Source: Liolophura sinensis
Lineage: Eukaryota > Mollusca > Polyplacophora > Chitonida > Chitonidae
Reading direction: 5' to 3'
Assembly (NCBI RefSeq): GCF_032854445.1
Contig: NC_088304.1
Span: 26,051,704-26,115,703 of the forward strand
DNA: 64,000 nucleotides
Shown here: one piece after another, positions 48,001 to 59,286 of the stretch
How positions within the stretch are numbered: the first letter of the stretch is position 1
How the letters are laid out: every line of letters begins with the position of its first letter
Made by a program: the position numbers and the translations under genes
Notes under the pieces: generated by a model
The model's database searches: none
The model's input: only the letters and a program-made list of their open reading frames with translations
What the model was told of the DNA's origin: nothing

Positions 48001-51000
48001 GGGTAATGAAAGAATGTAAGCACTTCGTGATTCAAAGATCCCCATAATTTGACAGACTGAGTGGTTCATTAATCTCTCAATCTATATGTTATATGGCATG
48101 TTAGACTGAATGACGTGAGAATTGGCACAGCTTTGATTCATCAGTTTGATTCTCTTTCCTGTATACATATAACATGCTTGTCTTTCTTTTTTCGTATATT
48201 TAAGTCGGTCTAGACAATAGCTACGTAAGATACCCAAAATCATCTTCGCAAGCTTCTACAAAAAAAAAAAAAAAAAAAAAGCAACCATCCACCCAAACAC
48301 CCACTCACCTAAATCCATCAGCTCCACCTCCGGGCGGTGTTGTCCCGCCCTCCGATTCTCCTCCTCTAGGCGACTATACGGATACTCCTTCTGGGGATAC
48401 TTATACAGGGCTTTCATGTACGCATGCGTCGGCGTATTGTCCAGATAGTAATATAACTCCTTCACGTCCTCCCCATGATTGCCCTGCATGGAGAATGAAA
48501 CTGTGAAATGTCGCAGGCGCAGATTTCTGGTTCCAATATAGGATGTAATGGGATAACTTTTTATTTACCGATATTTATTTGGTTTGTGTTTAGGACATAC
48601 AAGAACATTTCATTTATGCAGCTCTGGCGAGCATTTATGGTGAGAGGAATCCGAGCAGAGTCCATGAGAAAACAATAAACTTCATATGTTCATCTATTGT
48701 AAAATGCTGCTTTCTGGTGTATAGGTCAAGATTTGTTGCAAAACATCCACGGCTGCTGAAATAAAATTCTCGAGAAGCATGAATGAGCTGAATATTATTT
48801 ATTATTTATTTATTTACTTATTTGATTCGTGCTCAAGAATACTTCACTTCTATAGCGGTAGTTCTTCGGAGGAGATCAGAGTAAAACATGAACCTGACAA
48901 ACCTACTGGTCTAAATCTGCAGCCGAAAACCGAGAGTTTGAATCGAACACACGACCACTGGCCAAAATAAGATAGATATATAGTCACAGTGAGCCATACC
49001 TTCTATTATTTGAGCTGGCGAGGCCCAGTCGATTACTATAATTTCTTGTATGAAAAGCATAATATTTTAAAATTTGGAGCAATATTCGGGAAATTTTAAT
49101 GAGATATAAATGTGTGTTAAACACCGTTACTGGAGAAAGTGCCCAGATCTGTTTATCGATTACCTGTGGTCCCGACAACCCGAAAAGCCTCTCTTTGAGG
49201 ATCGGGTCACGTGTGTTCCACAAGGCCATGGACAGACACATCCTGCACTTCCGGTCTGTGATTCCAAGCAGTCCGTCCTCACCCCATCTGTAGGCCCGGG
49301 AACGAGCATGGTCGTGTGGGAAATAGTCCCAGCTGTAATGTATGAAAATATAACATACGTTAATAGGACCTCTTATGTGGGAAGAAAAACTCTAATAAAA
49401 AACCCCTTATGATCGCATCAAAAAAGTTATTCTAACATACATTACCCGGTTAAGACTACAGAAAAATCCTGTTTTCGACAAAAAATATTATTTGTGTGCA
49501 CTGTGCAAAAGAGGAGTACTGTGTATTGCCATTTTAGCAATCTCAGGAACAATGTCGTAAAGTCGCTTTATCCGCTATGTGATCATACTGTATACTGTAA
49601 ATTAGTACCATTCACGGTTCTGTTTTCTTTGTTTTATAAATGTTATAGTTTGTACAGATGTTACACATAGGATCTCTACCCTGTATCGATTAACATTGAT
49701 TTTAACATCTGCATAAATCGTTATAAGCCTACAAAGACGGTATAGTGTTTACTTTGTCGGCGTAGTTTTGTCTGCATATCTTCCACAGTATACATATGCA
49801 TCAAACGTCATCAGAAACAAGTTACACATCAGTAAAAAGGTCTTTTCAACCAAGAATTTCCCTTCAAATCGCAGAAAAGTGCATTTGGATACTTTGGATT
49901 TTCTCTACTACATGTAACGTTGAGTATTTTAGAAATCAGAAGCCCGTGGCGCTTCATTCCAAAATTGTAATTCTTCCACATTTACGGTCTAAAATGTACA
50001 ACAGTGAATATATAAAAAATCAGTATAGATAAAAATAATCCCAGAATCAGTGAAGGATATCCAGGGATTCGAGATGTGCAAATACTAGGCATATATGCTC
50101 CACTCAGTCATAACTGTTTCTCACATATTTCTTTTTCAACGCTTAGCCCAAATTCACTCGTTTGCTCGATTCCAACAACCGTTAAATAGGCTGCGGTGAC
50201 TTTCAGCCAGGAAGATTTTAGGCAAAAGCGGCGATTCTCTCAACCGGAAAATATGATGCCAGTGATAAATGAAATATTGTGACATTTGGTAAATAAATAT
50301 ATTGTCGATATGCACAAATGACCCCATTACTATTTTTTGTGATAAATGCAATGGACTGGGACTAGGTGTTGATTATCTTCTATACAGGGCATAAAACATT
50401 TGAAAATATGGTATAATGCAACATTTGTCTATTTCTCAATGAATACTACAAGCTGGCGACATTCACAAGTTACCTAAAGCTTAACTCAACTGGTCCTACG
50501 GATTTGGTCCCAGTCGCTAATGTTCAAACGATTTTAAGATTGACAAGCATACAGGTAACGACTGGGGTGGAGCTTGGGTTGATTCACATCGTTATCTCGC
50601 ATACACCGACGCTTAGGGCCCAATGTGACAGGTGAGTTGGGTCACGTGTGTGCCGATCTTAAAGCGTTTGCATGATCACAAAATGTTGATCACTGTAAGT
50701 TTAAAAAGATTGGCAATGACAGCAAACAGTCTAATATTGAATTACTTCAAGGGGGGCAGGGGGAGATTAGACCTGTATATAATATAATTAAAGACGTACA
50801 GCATATAGAGTAAAACGAGAGCAGCGACGAAAGTTTTAAGGATTTTATTCTGATTCATCATGTAAATTCATAAATGGATTGTGTAAAAAAATGCAGTGAT
50901 GTTAATTGCAATTTATGTGTTTGACGTCACTGGTCTACAATTCCCCAAAACGCAGTGTTGTCATCACATTTAACATGCACAACATCACTAAAACAGTGCA

Positions 51001-52801
51001 GAGGGAGTTATCAGAGAATACACATGTGATGTACCTGAGCGATGTAGATATCTGTCACACGAATAAGTACTGCCTTGTCGGGTATAGGGATATACAATCA
51101 CAGTAAAGTGATTTGAGGGAGGAAATGAATGTAATTTTCGCATAAATACGTCCCCATTGCGGCGTTCTTCCTGGGTCTGTTTCAGTTTCAATCATCCTGA
51201 ACTAATGGCATAGGCCTACAAAAATTGCTGCATGAGGTACTGCTGTTCGCGTTGACTTTAGAGGATGAGGCTAAGAATTAGCGAAACAATGCATTTATAA
51301 CACATGACCTTTGACGTTAGGACTAAATGTTGTCTATAAAGGTGTCCGACTTGTTCGGCTTTAGTAGGAATCCGCTCTATTTATATCTGTAAACGCCTTA
51401 CTTTTCTCTCTGCTAAAGCACGTGTGGGACGCCTACAGTATGCACTTGGCCTATAAGCACTCAACTAGACGTCCGCCGTTATATGGTCTATAGAAATCCA
51501 ATCCTTGGGGCTATTGTAGATTAACGATACATCTTGCCGCAGACCGTTACGTCGCCATGTGTCAATTCTATGTCACTCGGCCAAGACCACGTGAATGGCC
51601 TAGATACTACCCAGTCAGCCCCATAATCTGTTAACAAATGTTATCATTGCGGAACACGTATACATACGCATCTATATATCCCGGGGCTACACGCACATGT
51701 TAACAAGTCAAGTACAGTATATAAATACGTGTGTACATGCAGAGGTAAATGCGGTCAGGCTGGATGTTTATACAGCCTACTTGTAAGTAGTACCAGGCGA
51801 AACACGCTGTTTCTACGTCTTTTAAATATAATGTCTTACTGTAGCAGATAAACCAGTGAATATTGTAACAGTTTCGCATATCACCTTATACTATATAGTT
51901 CCCTGTACCCTGAAAGCAGTATGGCTCTACTCAGTTTTCACAAATACAATGTTACATACACTCTAAAACTAAATTAAAGCTTTACATGCGCTCCAAAACT
52001 AAAGTACAGTGTTAAATGTAATATTCAAGCTATAAGAGAATATGTGTGCATAGTTCGTTGTAAAGTTGACTAAAATAAGTTTGAGAACCTATGTAGCATC
52101 CAGGTATCCCAAAAGATTGACAGCAATGAAGTTGATATATATAGGTTATATATTAACAGTGCAAAAGTATCAACAGATGTCCATTTTTCAGCTTTCCAGA
52201 AAACATACTACGAAAAATAAAAAAAGCTGTATACTAGCTAGTGCGAACATTATGGTGAGCCTACAACTTGGTGCTCATGTGGCCTACTGTAGCGTACAAA
52301 AGATAGCATTTCCATAAAAGCGCTAACAACCTAAGTTAACATCATTCGCTCCAGAGAGTACACGCATATGCATCAGTATGCCATATATTATATACTTACA
52401 TATACACCAAAGTTTGCAAAATATGGCATTTTCGTAAGAGATTTAGAAAGCTAACAATTGCTGTAAAGATAAAAACGCGTTCCTCCATTGATCAGTAGTA
52501 TAGGCCTACATATGTCATCCCCAGCCCAGAGTGCAAAACATGGCATTTTCATAAAAAAAAGCCCAAACAATCTATGTAAGCAATTACGTTTGCGCCAACT
52601 GATATATGTGCTTTACTAGCATATATGCTACAGATACAAACATAGGAGGTAGAATGTTTTCATGTCGTCTCACCAGTTGCCATTGAACGAGTAATCCTCC
52701 CTGACCGTCCCCCACTGTCTCTCGGCCAGGTATGGTCCCCAGCGCTGCCAGTCATGAGACCGTATCTTCACTTGCTTGATCCTCTTCTTCTCTCCATCCA
52801 T
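36001..52801 (-). CDS. GH63 / MGH1-like glucosidase, complete 18-exon gene (898 aa)
   Basis: Exons in coding order: 52674-52801, 49164-49332, 48309-48483, 47595-47767, 47005-47074, 46396-46542, 45844-46043, 44871-45095, 43719-43835, 42900-43054, 42255-42375, 41964-42123, 40011-40213, 39152-39295, 38266-38395, 37317-37496, 36727-36823, 36001-36103. All junctions are GT..AG, all phases match, and the 2,697-nt sum is 899 codons including the stop. Motifs in order: [18 protein letters not shown] (residues 21-38), [75 protein letters not shown] (433-437), [57 protein letters not shown] (851-861) and HQTGW (866-870). These match large bacterial glucosidases annotated with an MGH1-like domain and yeast YMR196W. 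By analogy with GH63, D434 and E852 are candidate acid/base residues. No signal peptide or membrane segment is visible, unlike ER glucosidase I, so a cytosolic enzyme is inferred; the substrate is unknown. Confidence 0.93.
36183..36450 (-). repeat. SINE-A pair in the last glucosidase intron
   Basis: A short tail fragment (36183-36245, GTTTCATTGGTGTCTTACGC) adjoins a longer copy from 36252 (GATTGGTGTTTAACGCCGTA) to the head near TTGGTGGGATCTCC. Both lie in intron 17. Confidence 0.78.
37886..38049 (-). repeat. SINE-A with a 19-nt poly-G tract
   Basis: It is a normal SINE-A body except that the usual CCGGGGG has expanded to G19 at 37997-38015. It lies in intron 15 of the glucosidase. Confidence 0.85.
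38062..38240 (-). repeat. SINE-A, second of a head-to-tail pair
   Basis: It contains TTTATTTATTTGATTGTTGT to CGTAAGACCGGAGAGGAATC. It ends about 25 bp from the donor of exon 15 (38265). Confidence 0.85.
40692..41062. mobile_element. 371-bp element with terminal inverted repeats (MITE-like)
   Basis: The left end CACACGGGCAAAGTTAACCT and the complement of the right end, TACACTGGCAAACTTTAATC, match imperfectly and then continue as CTGG(T/A)TTAAAT. The interior repeats GTGTGAACG-like words several times. No coding capacity is seen. It lies in intron 12 of the glucosidase. No convincing target duplication was found. Confidence 0.6.
41105..41247 (+). repeat. SINE-A, 3' half with tail
   Basis: It contains GTCTGACAGCGACCTGCAGA, CACCATAATGTTGGCCGC and (AAAT)n, in intron 12. 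Confidence 0.82.
44590..44715 (-). repeat. SINE-A, truncated at both ends
   Basis: It contains GCTCAAGAATATTTCACTTA to GCCAGACCTTCCCACATACA, in intron 8. Confidence 0.78.
46090..46235 (-). repeat. possible very old SINE-A remnant
   Basis: GGAGGAAACCGGATATT and GGGTTTGAACACCCGAC echo the family, but the alignment is weak. It lies in intron 6. Confidence 0.35.
48563..48860 (-). repeat. two degenerate SINE-A fragments in intron 2 of the glucosidase
   Basis: Fragment 1 (48563-48680) retains ACATTTCATTTATGCAG and GGTGAGAGGAATCCGAGCAG. Fragment 2 (48797-48860) retains TTATTTATTTACTTATTTGA and CTCAAGAATACTTCACTT. Confidence 0.6.
49333..52673. other. glucosidase intron 1 (3.3 kb)
   Basis: This is the longest intron. 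No gene or strong repeat is recognised inside. A common place for regulatory elements, but none can be shown here. Confidence 0.6.
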
Positions 52802-52820
52802 CCTCACCGTCAACTCCTCC

Positions 52821-52844
52821 TCACCACGCTTTTCTCAACTCCAT
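52821..52844 (-). promoter_or_regulatory. possible upstream ORF before the glucosidase start
   Basis: A 7-codon ORF (MELRKAW, stop) ends 19 nt before the chosen glucosidase ATG at 52801. It could dampen translation if the transcript begins upstream of it. The transcription start is unknown, so this is only a candidate. Confidence 0.2.
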
Positions 52845-53189
52845 CCGGGGAATCCGAAACTGGCCCATTCTCCTAAGCGGGGGTGAAAAGGTCAGGGATT
52901 TACGATCGATGTGGAGACGGTGAGTAATTTAGCACGTGTAGCAGATGACGTCGTAAGTCCACGGCGATGTGATTTATAGGTGAAGGGATTACGATACCGT
53001 GTCCTTATACCATGGATTATGAAAAGTCCTCAGCTGATATATGACACACCTTCAGCCGATTCATATTTAGTCGACTGAGACTCTACGTTAAGAGGCAGAA
53101 AATCGGACCAGGGGCGGGGGACAAATAACTGAATTTATAAGTAAATAAATACATGCAAAAAAAAAAATGATAAAATGTACTCCAGAGGG

Positions 53190-53440
53190 CCTCCGTAGCC
53201 TGGAGGTTATAGCGTGCTTGGGCAACTCAGGAGCTCTTCGCCAATGCAATGTGAGTTCCAGTCCAGCTCATGCTGGATTGTTCTCCGGTATTCAGATTTG
53301 TTTTTCCTGGCTCTGCCTAGTTTCCTCCCAGCATTATATGCTCGTTATCCTATATGCCCCAACCGTTTCCAGGCACGCATGTGACCGCTATGCGGACAAT
53401 GCGTTGGAGGCAATGAAATATTACGGTGAAAGTAGATTCC
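53190..53440 (+). repeat. degenerate full-length SINE-A
   Basis: GGGCCTCCGTAGCCTGGAGG (head), GTGAGTTCCAGTCCAGCTCA and TTTCCTCCCAGCATTATATG remain; the 3' end has diverged. Confidence 0.65.
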
Positions 53441-54009
53441 TCTGAAGTTCCAAATTACTTTTCTTTTGTTTTTCTCCGATTTATAAAAAATATGATCGCG
53501 TGAACCAACACGATGCTTCATTATAGCTTAACACACCCTAACTAGACACCAAATATGTGGACATCGTTTTGGCTCACGCAATCTAATTTGTATTAAGGAC
53601 GGAATTCCAGAAAAATCGCCTTAAAATAGCAAAATCTGCTTTTAACCCTACTTTTGTCTTTTGATAAAACAAGAAGTATAAATCGCATCAGTCCAATTTT
53701 TCACACACATGCTCTTCAGTTATTGTAATTACTCAAGTGAGTTTTCCTTGTTTTTCTGCAAAGAAAAAAATCACATCTCACTGCTGCACCGAAGTAGGAC
53801 GATTTCCTTTCTAGTTGTAAAGGGTCCTTTCTAACACTTTATAAAGGGTTAACCTAACATTATAAAATGTTTCCGCTCATTCATCGTAATTAAACAGTTA
53901 GCATTATTAAAGTTCTGTATAACATTCAGTTTTACGAAATCACACACCAACTGCCCAATCACACAATGCTATTTGCTATAACGGAAGTTTTATGCAGCAC
54001 GAGCTGCCA

Positions 54010-54360
54010 GTTGAGTGAGTGAGTGCTTGGGATTTAACGTCGTACTTAACAATTTTTTAGCCATATGATGACGAAGGAGTCATTAGAGTGCATGCAATGT
54101 GCCTTCTTGTTGCAGGACGGATTTCTACTACTCCTATATCTAGTGCTGCTTCACGGAGCAGGCTTACCGAATTCAAGTAAGCCAACCTGCCCAAACCATT
54201 ATACTGATACAGGTCAACTAGCTGTTGCACTATCCCCTTCACGTTGAACGCCAAGCGAGGAGGTTACACCTTCGTCTTTTAAGATCTTAAGTGTGACTCG
54301 ACCCAGGATTGGATCTACCGCCTCCCGAAGCTGACCAACTGTGCTATCGGGGCCGGTAGC
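54010..54360 (-). repeat. SINE-B, full length
   Basis: It runs on the minus strand from a tRNA-like head (GGGGCCGATAGCACAGTTGG, GGCGGTAGATCCAATCCTGG, GGTCGAGTCACACTTAAGAT) to GTACGACGTTAAATCCCAAG and (CACT)n. It is homologous to 10690-11021. Confidence 0.82.
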
Positions 54361-54659
54361 TGCCAGTTGATGTTTTCACCTATATCACTTTGGCAACTAT
54401 AGGTCACTTGTGCGACGTCTGTTCCGGTTGATTTGTTATTGAAACATTTAAGCAAGGAACAATGTCTGGAAATTGGCTGGGTGAGATTGTTCCTCCCCCC
54501 CCCCTCCCGGGTTTCTTCCCTCTCTCTCCCCCGTCCCTTCCAAGTCACGGGCTTCTTCCTGATCATTAGGGATAAAAGTCTGGGATAGAACAGTCCCTCG
54601 GATTTTATTCCCGCCTTCTATGAGATAATCTGTCATTTGGTGAATAAATATTCAATTTA

Positions 54660-55020
54660 ATTACGCCCACTCCAAAAGCTTCTCACGTCTCACCGCCACC
54701 CTACCCCATATACGTCTTCCCTGTCCGCCCTGACACCAATGGCTTCTCCCTTCTCTCTCCATCCCCTAAAATTTCCCTCATTTCACCCCCACCCCAAAGG
54801 TTTCTTCCGTCCACCACCCAAGCCCATGGCCCTCTTCGCTCTACCCCACTTTTCCAGGGGGTTTCTTCCATCTCTGCAAAGTTTTTCTTTCCTCTACCTC
54901 AACCCACACCCTCACCTGAGGGCTTCTCCCCTCTAACACTGACCCAAACGGCTTCTTCCCTCTTCGCCTTACCCCATTGGCTTCCTCCGTCTCACCACTC
55001 CCACATTAGGGCTTCTTGGC
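54660..55020. repeat. pyrimidine-rich degenerate tandem repeat
   Basis: The motif GGCTTCTTCC with C-rich spacers (ACCCCA, CTCACC) recurs about eight times at irregular 35-60 bp steps. Strand asymmetry is extreme, with few purines on the plus strand. A poly-C tract at 54495-54507 lies nearby. Confidence 0.65.
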
Positions 55021-55204
55021 CGTCTTTTGTCAACCCGGACGTGAGGCGAGTGAAATTTCTAATGTATCTTTGGGTTTCATGTTTCATGTTGACTTATTTA
55101 ATAAATGGGGTCTACAGGGATGATAAGTCACTAAATAGACATAAATATACTTTCGTGTATTTTTTTCTTTAAATTTTTATGAAAAGAGTTAAAGGCGCTT
55201 AAAG

Positions 55205-55357
55205 TTACTTCACTTATGTTAACTCGACCAGCATTATGTGGTGGGAGGAAACCGGGCAGAGTCTGTGGAAAAACCGCGGCTATCCGTGGGTTGCTGCAGA
55301 TCTTCCCGGACGGCGTAAAACGTCATAAAATAAATAAATAAATAAATAAATAAATAA
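55205..55357. repeat. chimeric SINE-A remnant with both orientations
   Basis: A minus-oriented body (GGGAGGAAACCGGGCAGAGT to TGCAGATCTTCCC) is joined directly to a plus-oriented 3' end (GACGGCGTAAAACGTCATAA, (AAAT)n). A head-loss inversion or nested insertion would explain it. Confidence 0.7.
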
Positions 55358-55416
55358 ATGTGCCTACGATCGGAGAGAAAGCTAATATGAGGTGGACGAT
55401 TGCATTGATGAGATTT

Positions 55417-55672
55417 ATCTATTTATTTATTTATTTGATTGGTGTTTTACGCCGTACTCAAGAATATTTCACTATATTTTGACGGCGGCCAGCAGTATGG
55501 TGAGAGAAAACCAGGCGGAGCCCGGGGGAAAAAAACGACCATCCGCAGGTTACTGTCAAACCTTTCCACGCACGGCCGGAGTGGAAGGCAGCATGAGCTG
55601 GACTTGAACTCACAGCGACCGCATTGGTGAGAGGCTCATGGGGCATTGAGGAGAGGATACTAAGCCACTGTG
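55417..55672 (-). repeat. SINE-A, nearly full length
   Basis: It has a (TTTA)n tail, GATTGGTGTTTTACGCCGTA, GGACTTGAACTCACAGCGAC and a degraded head. Confidence 0.85.
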
Positions 55673-56607
55673 CGATACTAGGATTGACACCAGTCCTTCA
55701 ACTTGATCTCAATAATAAAATAGAGAGATAACGACACAAATTGGGAACTCCCTCGGTCATCCTGGGAAGCTGCTGTGCCTGCACTTGGTACATTATAGTG
55801 ATATGTACACTGTGTTCGTACATTATACATCTGGTTCGGGGATACAGGCAAAGTCGGTCATGTTAATGTGAAAGATTCACGTTTACGTAAAAGGTCAGCC
55901 ATATATATAGATTGTCTGTATATTATCTGGCGGAAACGCAGCGGTCATGGACAAAGGGAGTACAGAGTACAGTGACGGCAAGTCACGTGGGTGGAAAGCT
56001 GGAGCAAGACACGACGTCATATAGTCGAGAGATCCATGACTATGGCGATGAACATATGCGTGCGGAGTGATTGATTTGAGTTTAACAGTAAATACAACAA
56101 ATAATGTAACCTGATTTATTTAGGAAGAGGGGTGAAAACTGACGTAAACGGTCGCATACATATTTAATAATATGATCCTTCTAATAAAGGATTCCTACAA
56201 GAGATTCCTACAAGACCATGGGATGTGTCAATTAAACTAGAGCAACCGGAACCGGTCATTCAGTGAACATTTCCACTTCGTTCGATAATTTCAATTTGGC
56301 TAAATTTCAAAATGACTAAAACCAGATTACAGTGAGGGTGAGAGGCAGACATGGAGTGTCACGGATTACTCTAATAGTATTTCTCTACATTAGGTTATTT
56401 CGGAGGCACAACACACAAAAAAGAACTTTTTTGGCCGTGTTCTCTTTTCTGTAATTGTTGATGATTACATCGATAAAAGTCGGTCAGCGGCAATATGTTT
56501 TGAGCAATCCAGTCTATGTATTTGTTTACTAAGGTAAGGATAAAAAAGCTGCACTTTTGAAATTTGTCACTGTCCAAGCTGCTATCTCATAAAAGAAAGG
56601 TCAAAAT

Positions 56608-57018
56608 TTGCTGCGGCACTTAACAAGAAACAAGAGGAAGTGTTCCACAAAGTTCGACAATGCTGTCTCAGTAGAACCAATGGGGATAACTCTGAACCCT
56701 TTCATATTATTTGTGACTGGAAGTGCAGGAACTGGAAAAAGTCACAGAAGTATCAGATCAGAAGTATACAGTACGAAGCATCTTGAATTCTTGCTAAGTG
56801 TGAAGACAGACACGGAACTCACCTTGGGGCATCCTGTGAAACCAATCGACAAGACTCCGGCCATTTTACGAAGTGGAGAGCTTCCTAACAACTGGCAGAT
56901 GACGGAACCTCCGTCAAGTTATACAACATGTACATCTTATATCAGTTCACTGGTAGAAGTATTTCGTCAAATATATGTAATTTCGTTCTTGCTTTCTCTC
57001 CCTTCAACACATCTTTAA
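56608..57018 (+). pseudogene. Walker-A containing fragment, possibly Pif1/Helitron-helicase-like
   Basis: An open frame contains PFILFVTGSAGTGKSH (residues about 31-46), a P-loop that resembles those opening Pif1-type helicase domains found in invertebrate transposons. The residues after it show no Walker B or helicase motif and the frame ends at 57018. It is most likely a transposon-derived scrap. Family assignment is uncertain. Confidence 0.35.
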
Positions 57019-57600
57019 GATGATCAGTGCAGCAATGAAATCGAATTTTTCCTATTATGTTTGAATCTATAGCCTAAACAATTACGTTTCACAAAATATA
57101 CCTCAGTCTCGTCTGTGCACGAATAACCGCTCAAAATCGGTAATGAACTTTTAAAGAGGGTCGCAATTTGATCTATTCTTGGTAATTACAGAAAATTTAG
57201 TTTAATTATCAAAAATGGATTTTTACCCCAAATCTCCGGTAAATCCTTTTTAAACATTAATAGCATAATGCACTTACCGAACTGCAAGCATATCTAGCGC
57301 TTTGCTGGCTGCGAGGGTAAGTAAAGGAAAGGTAGGAAATGATGTGCATAACTTAATTTCCAATATCGGTTTTTACACTAGACGTTATCGGAACACCATA
57401 AACTTTTCTTTTGTTTCACTGCGCAATTTTTAAAAAAAAAACATTGCATGAAACACCAGGAATAAAACCCCGAGGGACATTTTTTATCCCTCGGGATGTA
57501 AGAATGAATTTTCATAATGAATGATTAATAATAAAAACTTGTATTCAGTAAAAAGCTGAGCACAGTTTCACTATATAACACCCCGCTTGCCCGCGAAAAT

Positions 57601-57880
57601 TATTATTTATTATTATTAATTATTATCTGATTGGTGTTTTACGCCGTACCTCAAGAATATTTCACTTATACGACTACGGCCAGCATTATGGTGGGTGGAA
57701 ACCGGGCAGAGCCCGGGGGAAACCCACGACTATCCGCAGGTTGTTGAAGGACCTTCCCAGGTACGACCGGAGAGGAAGCCAACACGAGCTGGACTTGAAT
57801 TCACAGCGACCGCATCGGTGAGGGACTCCTGGGTCATTACGCTGCACTAGCGAGCTAACCAACTGAGCCTGGGAGGCCAC
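57601..57880 (-). repeat. full-length SINE-A with 12-bp TSD
   Basis: GCCCGCGAAAAT flanks it at 57589-57600 and 57881-57892. The tail (TTATTATT-like) is at the left; the complete head, ending AACTGAGCCTGGGAGGCC, is at the right. One of the best-preserved copies in the window. Confidence 0.93.
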
Positions 57881-57892
57881 GCCCGCGAAAAT

Positions 57893-59009
57893 GCAGAAAT
57901 GGGGAGTTACACGTACTCAGACGCCCAGGAAGACGAGCGACAGTAAACAAGGAGAGTGGAGAATATGTGGACAATAACTGATAAAGTCGATTTTCAGTTT
58001 CATCGAATAAAGTGTTTTTGGAGGAACAGATTTGCTAAAAACATAGAACTGTAGTAAAATGGTGAATGAACAAAGAGAGATGTGAAGGTATTTTTGACAG
58101 TTCTGTAAATGTCTAAGGAATGGATAAATTTAATTGAGCAGCCACTTTCATAAAACTTCTTAAGTCACATTTCTCGTAATTTCGTTTTGTAAAAGACGTT
58201 GACTACTTTATAGCGCCATATGTGGACTTCGTTTATGAGAAAAGTTACGAAAGCTATTGTTATGGATTCCTGGCGTTTTGTGACAGTGGGTGTGAACAGT
58301 ATGTTTTCAGTAGTATCTACGAGGATCGATAAAATCAGGTTTTGTAAAACAAGAGGAAAAACAGATTTGGCAAAGCACCACAGCAAAGGGCAATAACCTT
58401 CCTGTCAATATACACAGCCGTTTCAATGAGAGATACAGTAGGCGAAATAGAACACAGGAGTGTGGGGAAGCAAATGAACGTAAAGAGAACGTTCCAGCAG
58501 AGTTCCCAAGTATGATAAAATGTACACTATATGGCATTGCGAGTGACAACAAGTATTTTTAAACCGAATACATATAATACAGGATTCATGAAACAACAAC
58601 ATTACATATTGATTGGACATGGTCAGTGTTGAATTTGATAATACTTCGAATAATATTTTAGGATACCCACTTGCAAAAAATGACAAAGGTCATCAGATTA
58701 CCACGTCAACTAGATAAATGTAAATCAAATGAACTTACTGTACACTTTGGTGTGATTGGAGTGCTTGCCCGAAGACTCGCAGGCATCGAGTTGATGAAAT
58801 GCCATCCAAATAATATGACGCAATGGCTGCGCGCTGTTATATCTTTACTACCCCATACTGAAATATTTCTGACAGACCTTTATCTGAAACTGTTCACGGC
58901 GAACATAACAAGACACCTAGAGTACCTAGGTCCCAGATCAAGGGAATACTGGTTTTGAAAAAGAATGAAAAGCATAAATATTGATAAATAATGGTTATTG
59001 GTTCAAATT
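57893..59009. other. intergenic, no gene seen
   Basis: Short open frames on both strands overlap one another and show no recognisable domain or splice structure. Confidence 0.4.
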
Positions 59010-59286
59010 TATTTATTTATTTATTTATTTGATTAGTGTTTTATTCCGTACTAAAAATAATTTCACTTATAGCAGGGCGGCCAGCTTTATGGATTTAAGG
59101 ATACCCGATAGAGCTCGGGGGAACATATACGACTATCCCCAGGCTGCTGCCAGACCTTTCCACGTATGATCGAAGAGGAAGTCAGCATGACCTGAACTTG
59201 AACTCACAGCGATCGCATTGGCGAGAGGCTCCTGGATCACTGCGCTGCGCTAGCAGGCTAACCACCACGCAGGCCACGGAGGACCC
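59010..59286 (-). repeat. SINE-A, full length but diverged
   Basis: It has a (TTTA)n tail, GATTAGTGTTTTATTCCGTA, TGAACTTGAACTCACAGCGA and head GCAGGCCACGGAGGACCC. Confidence 0.85.
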
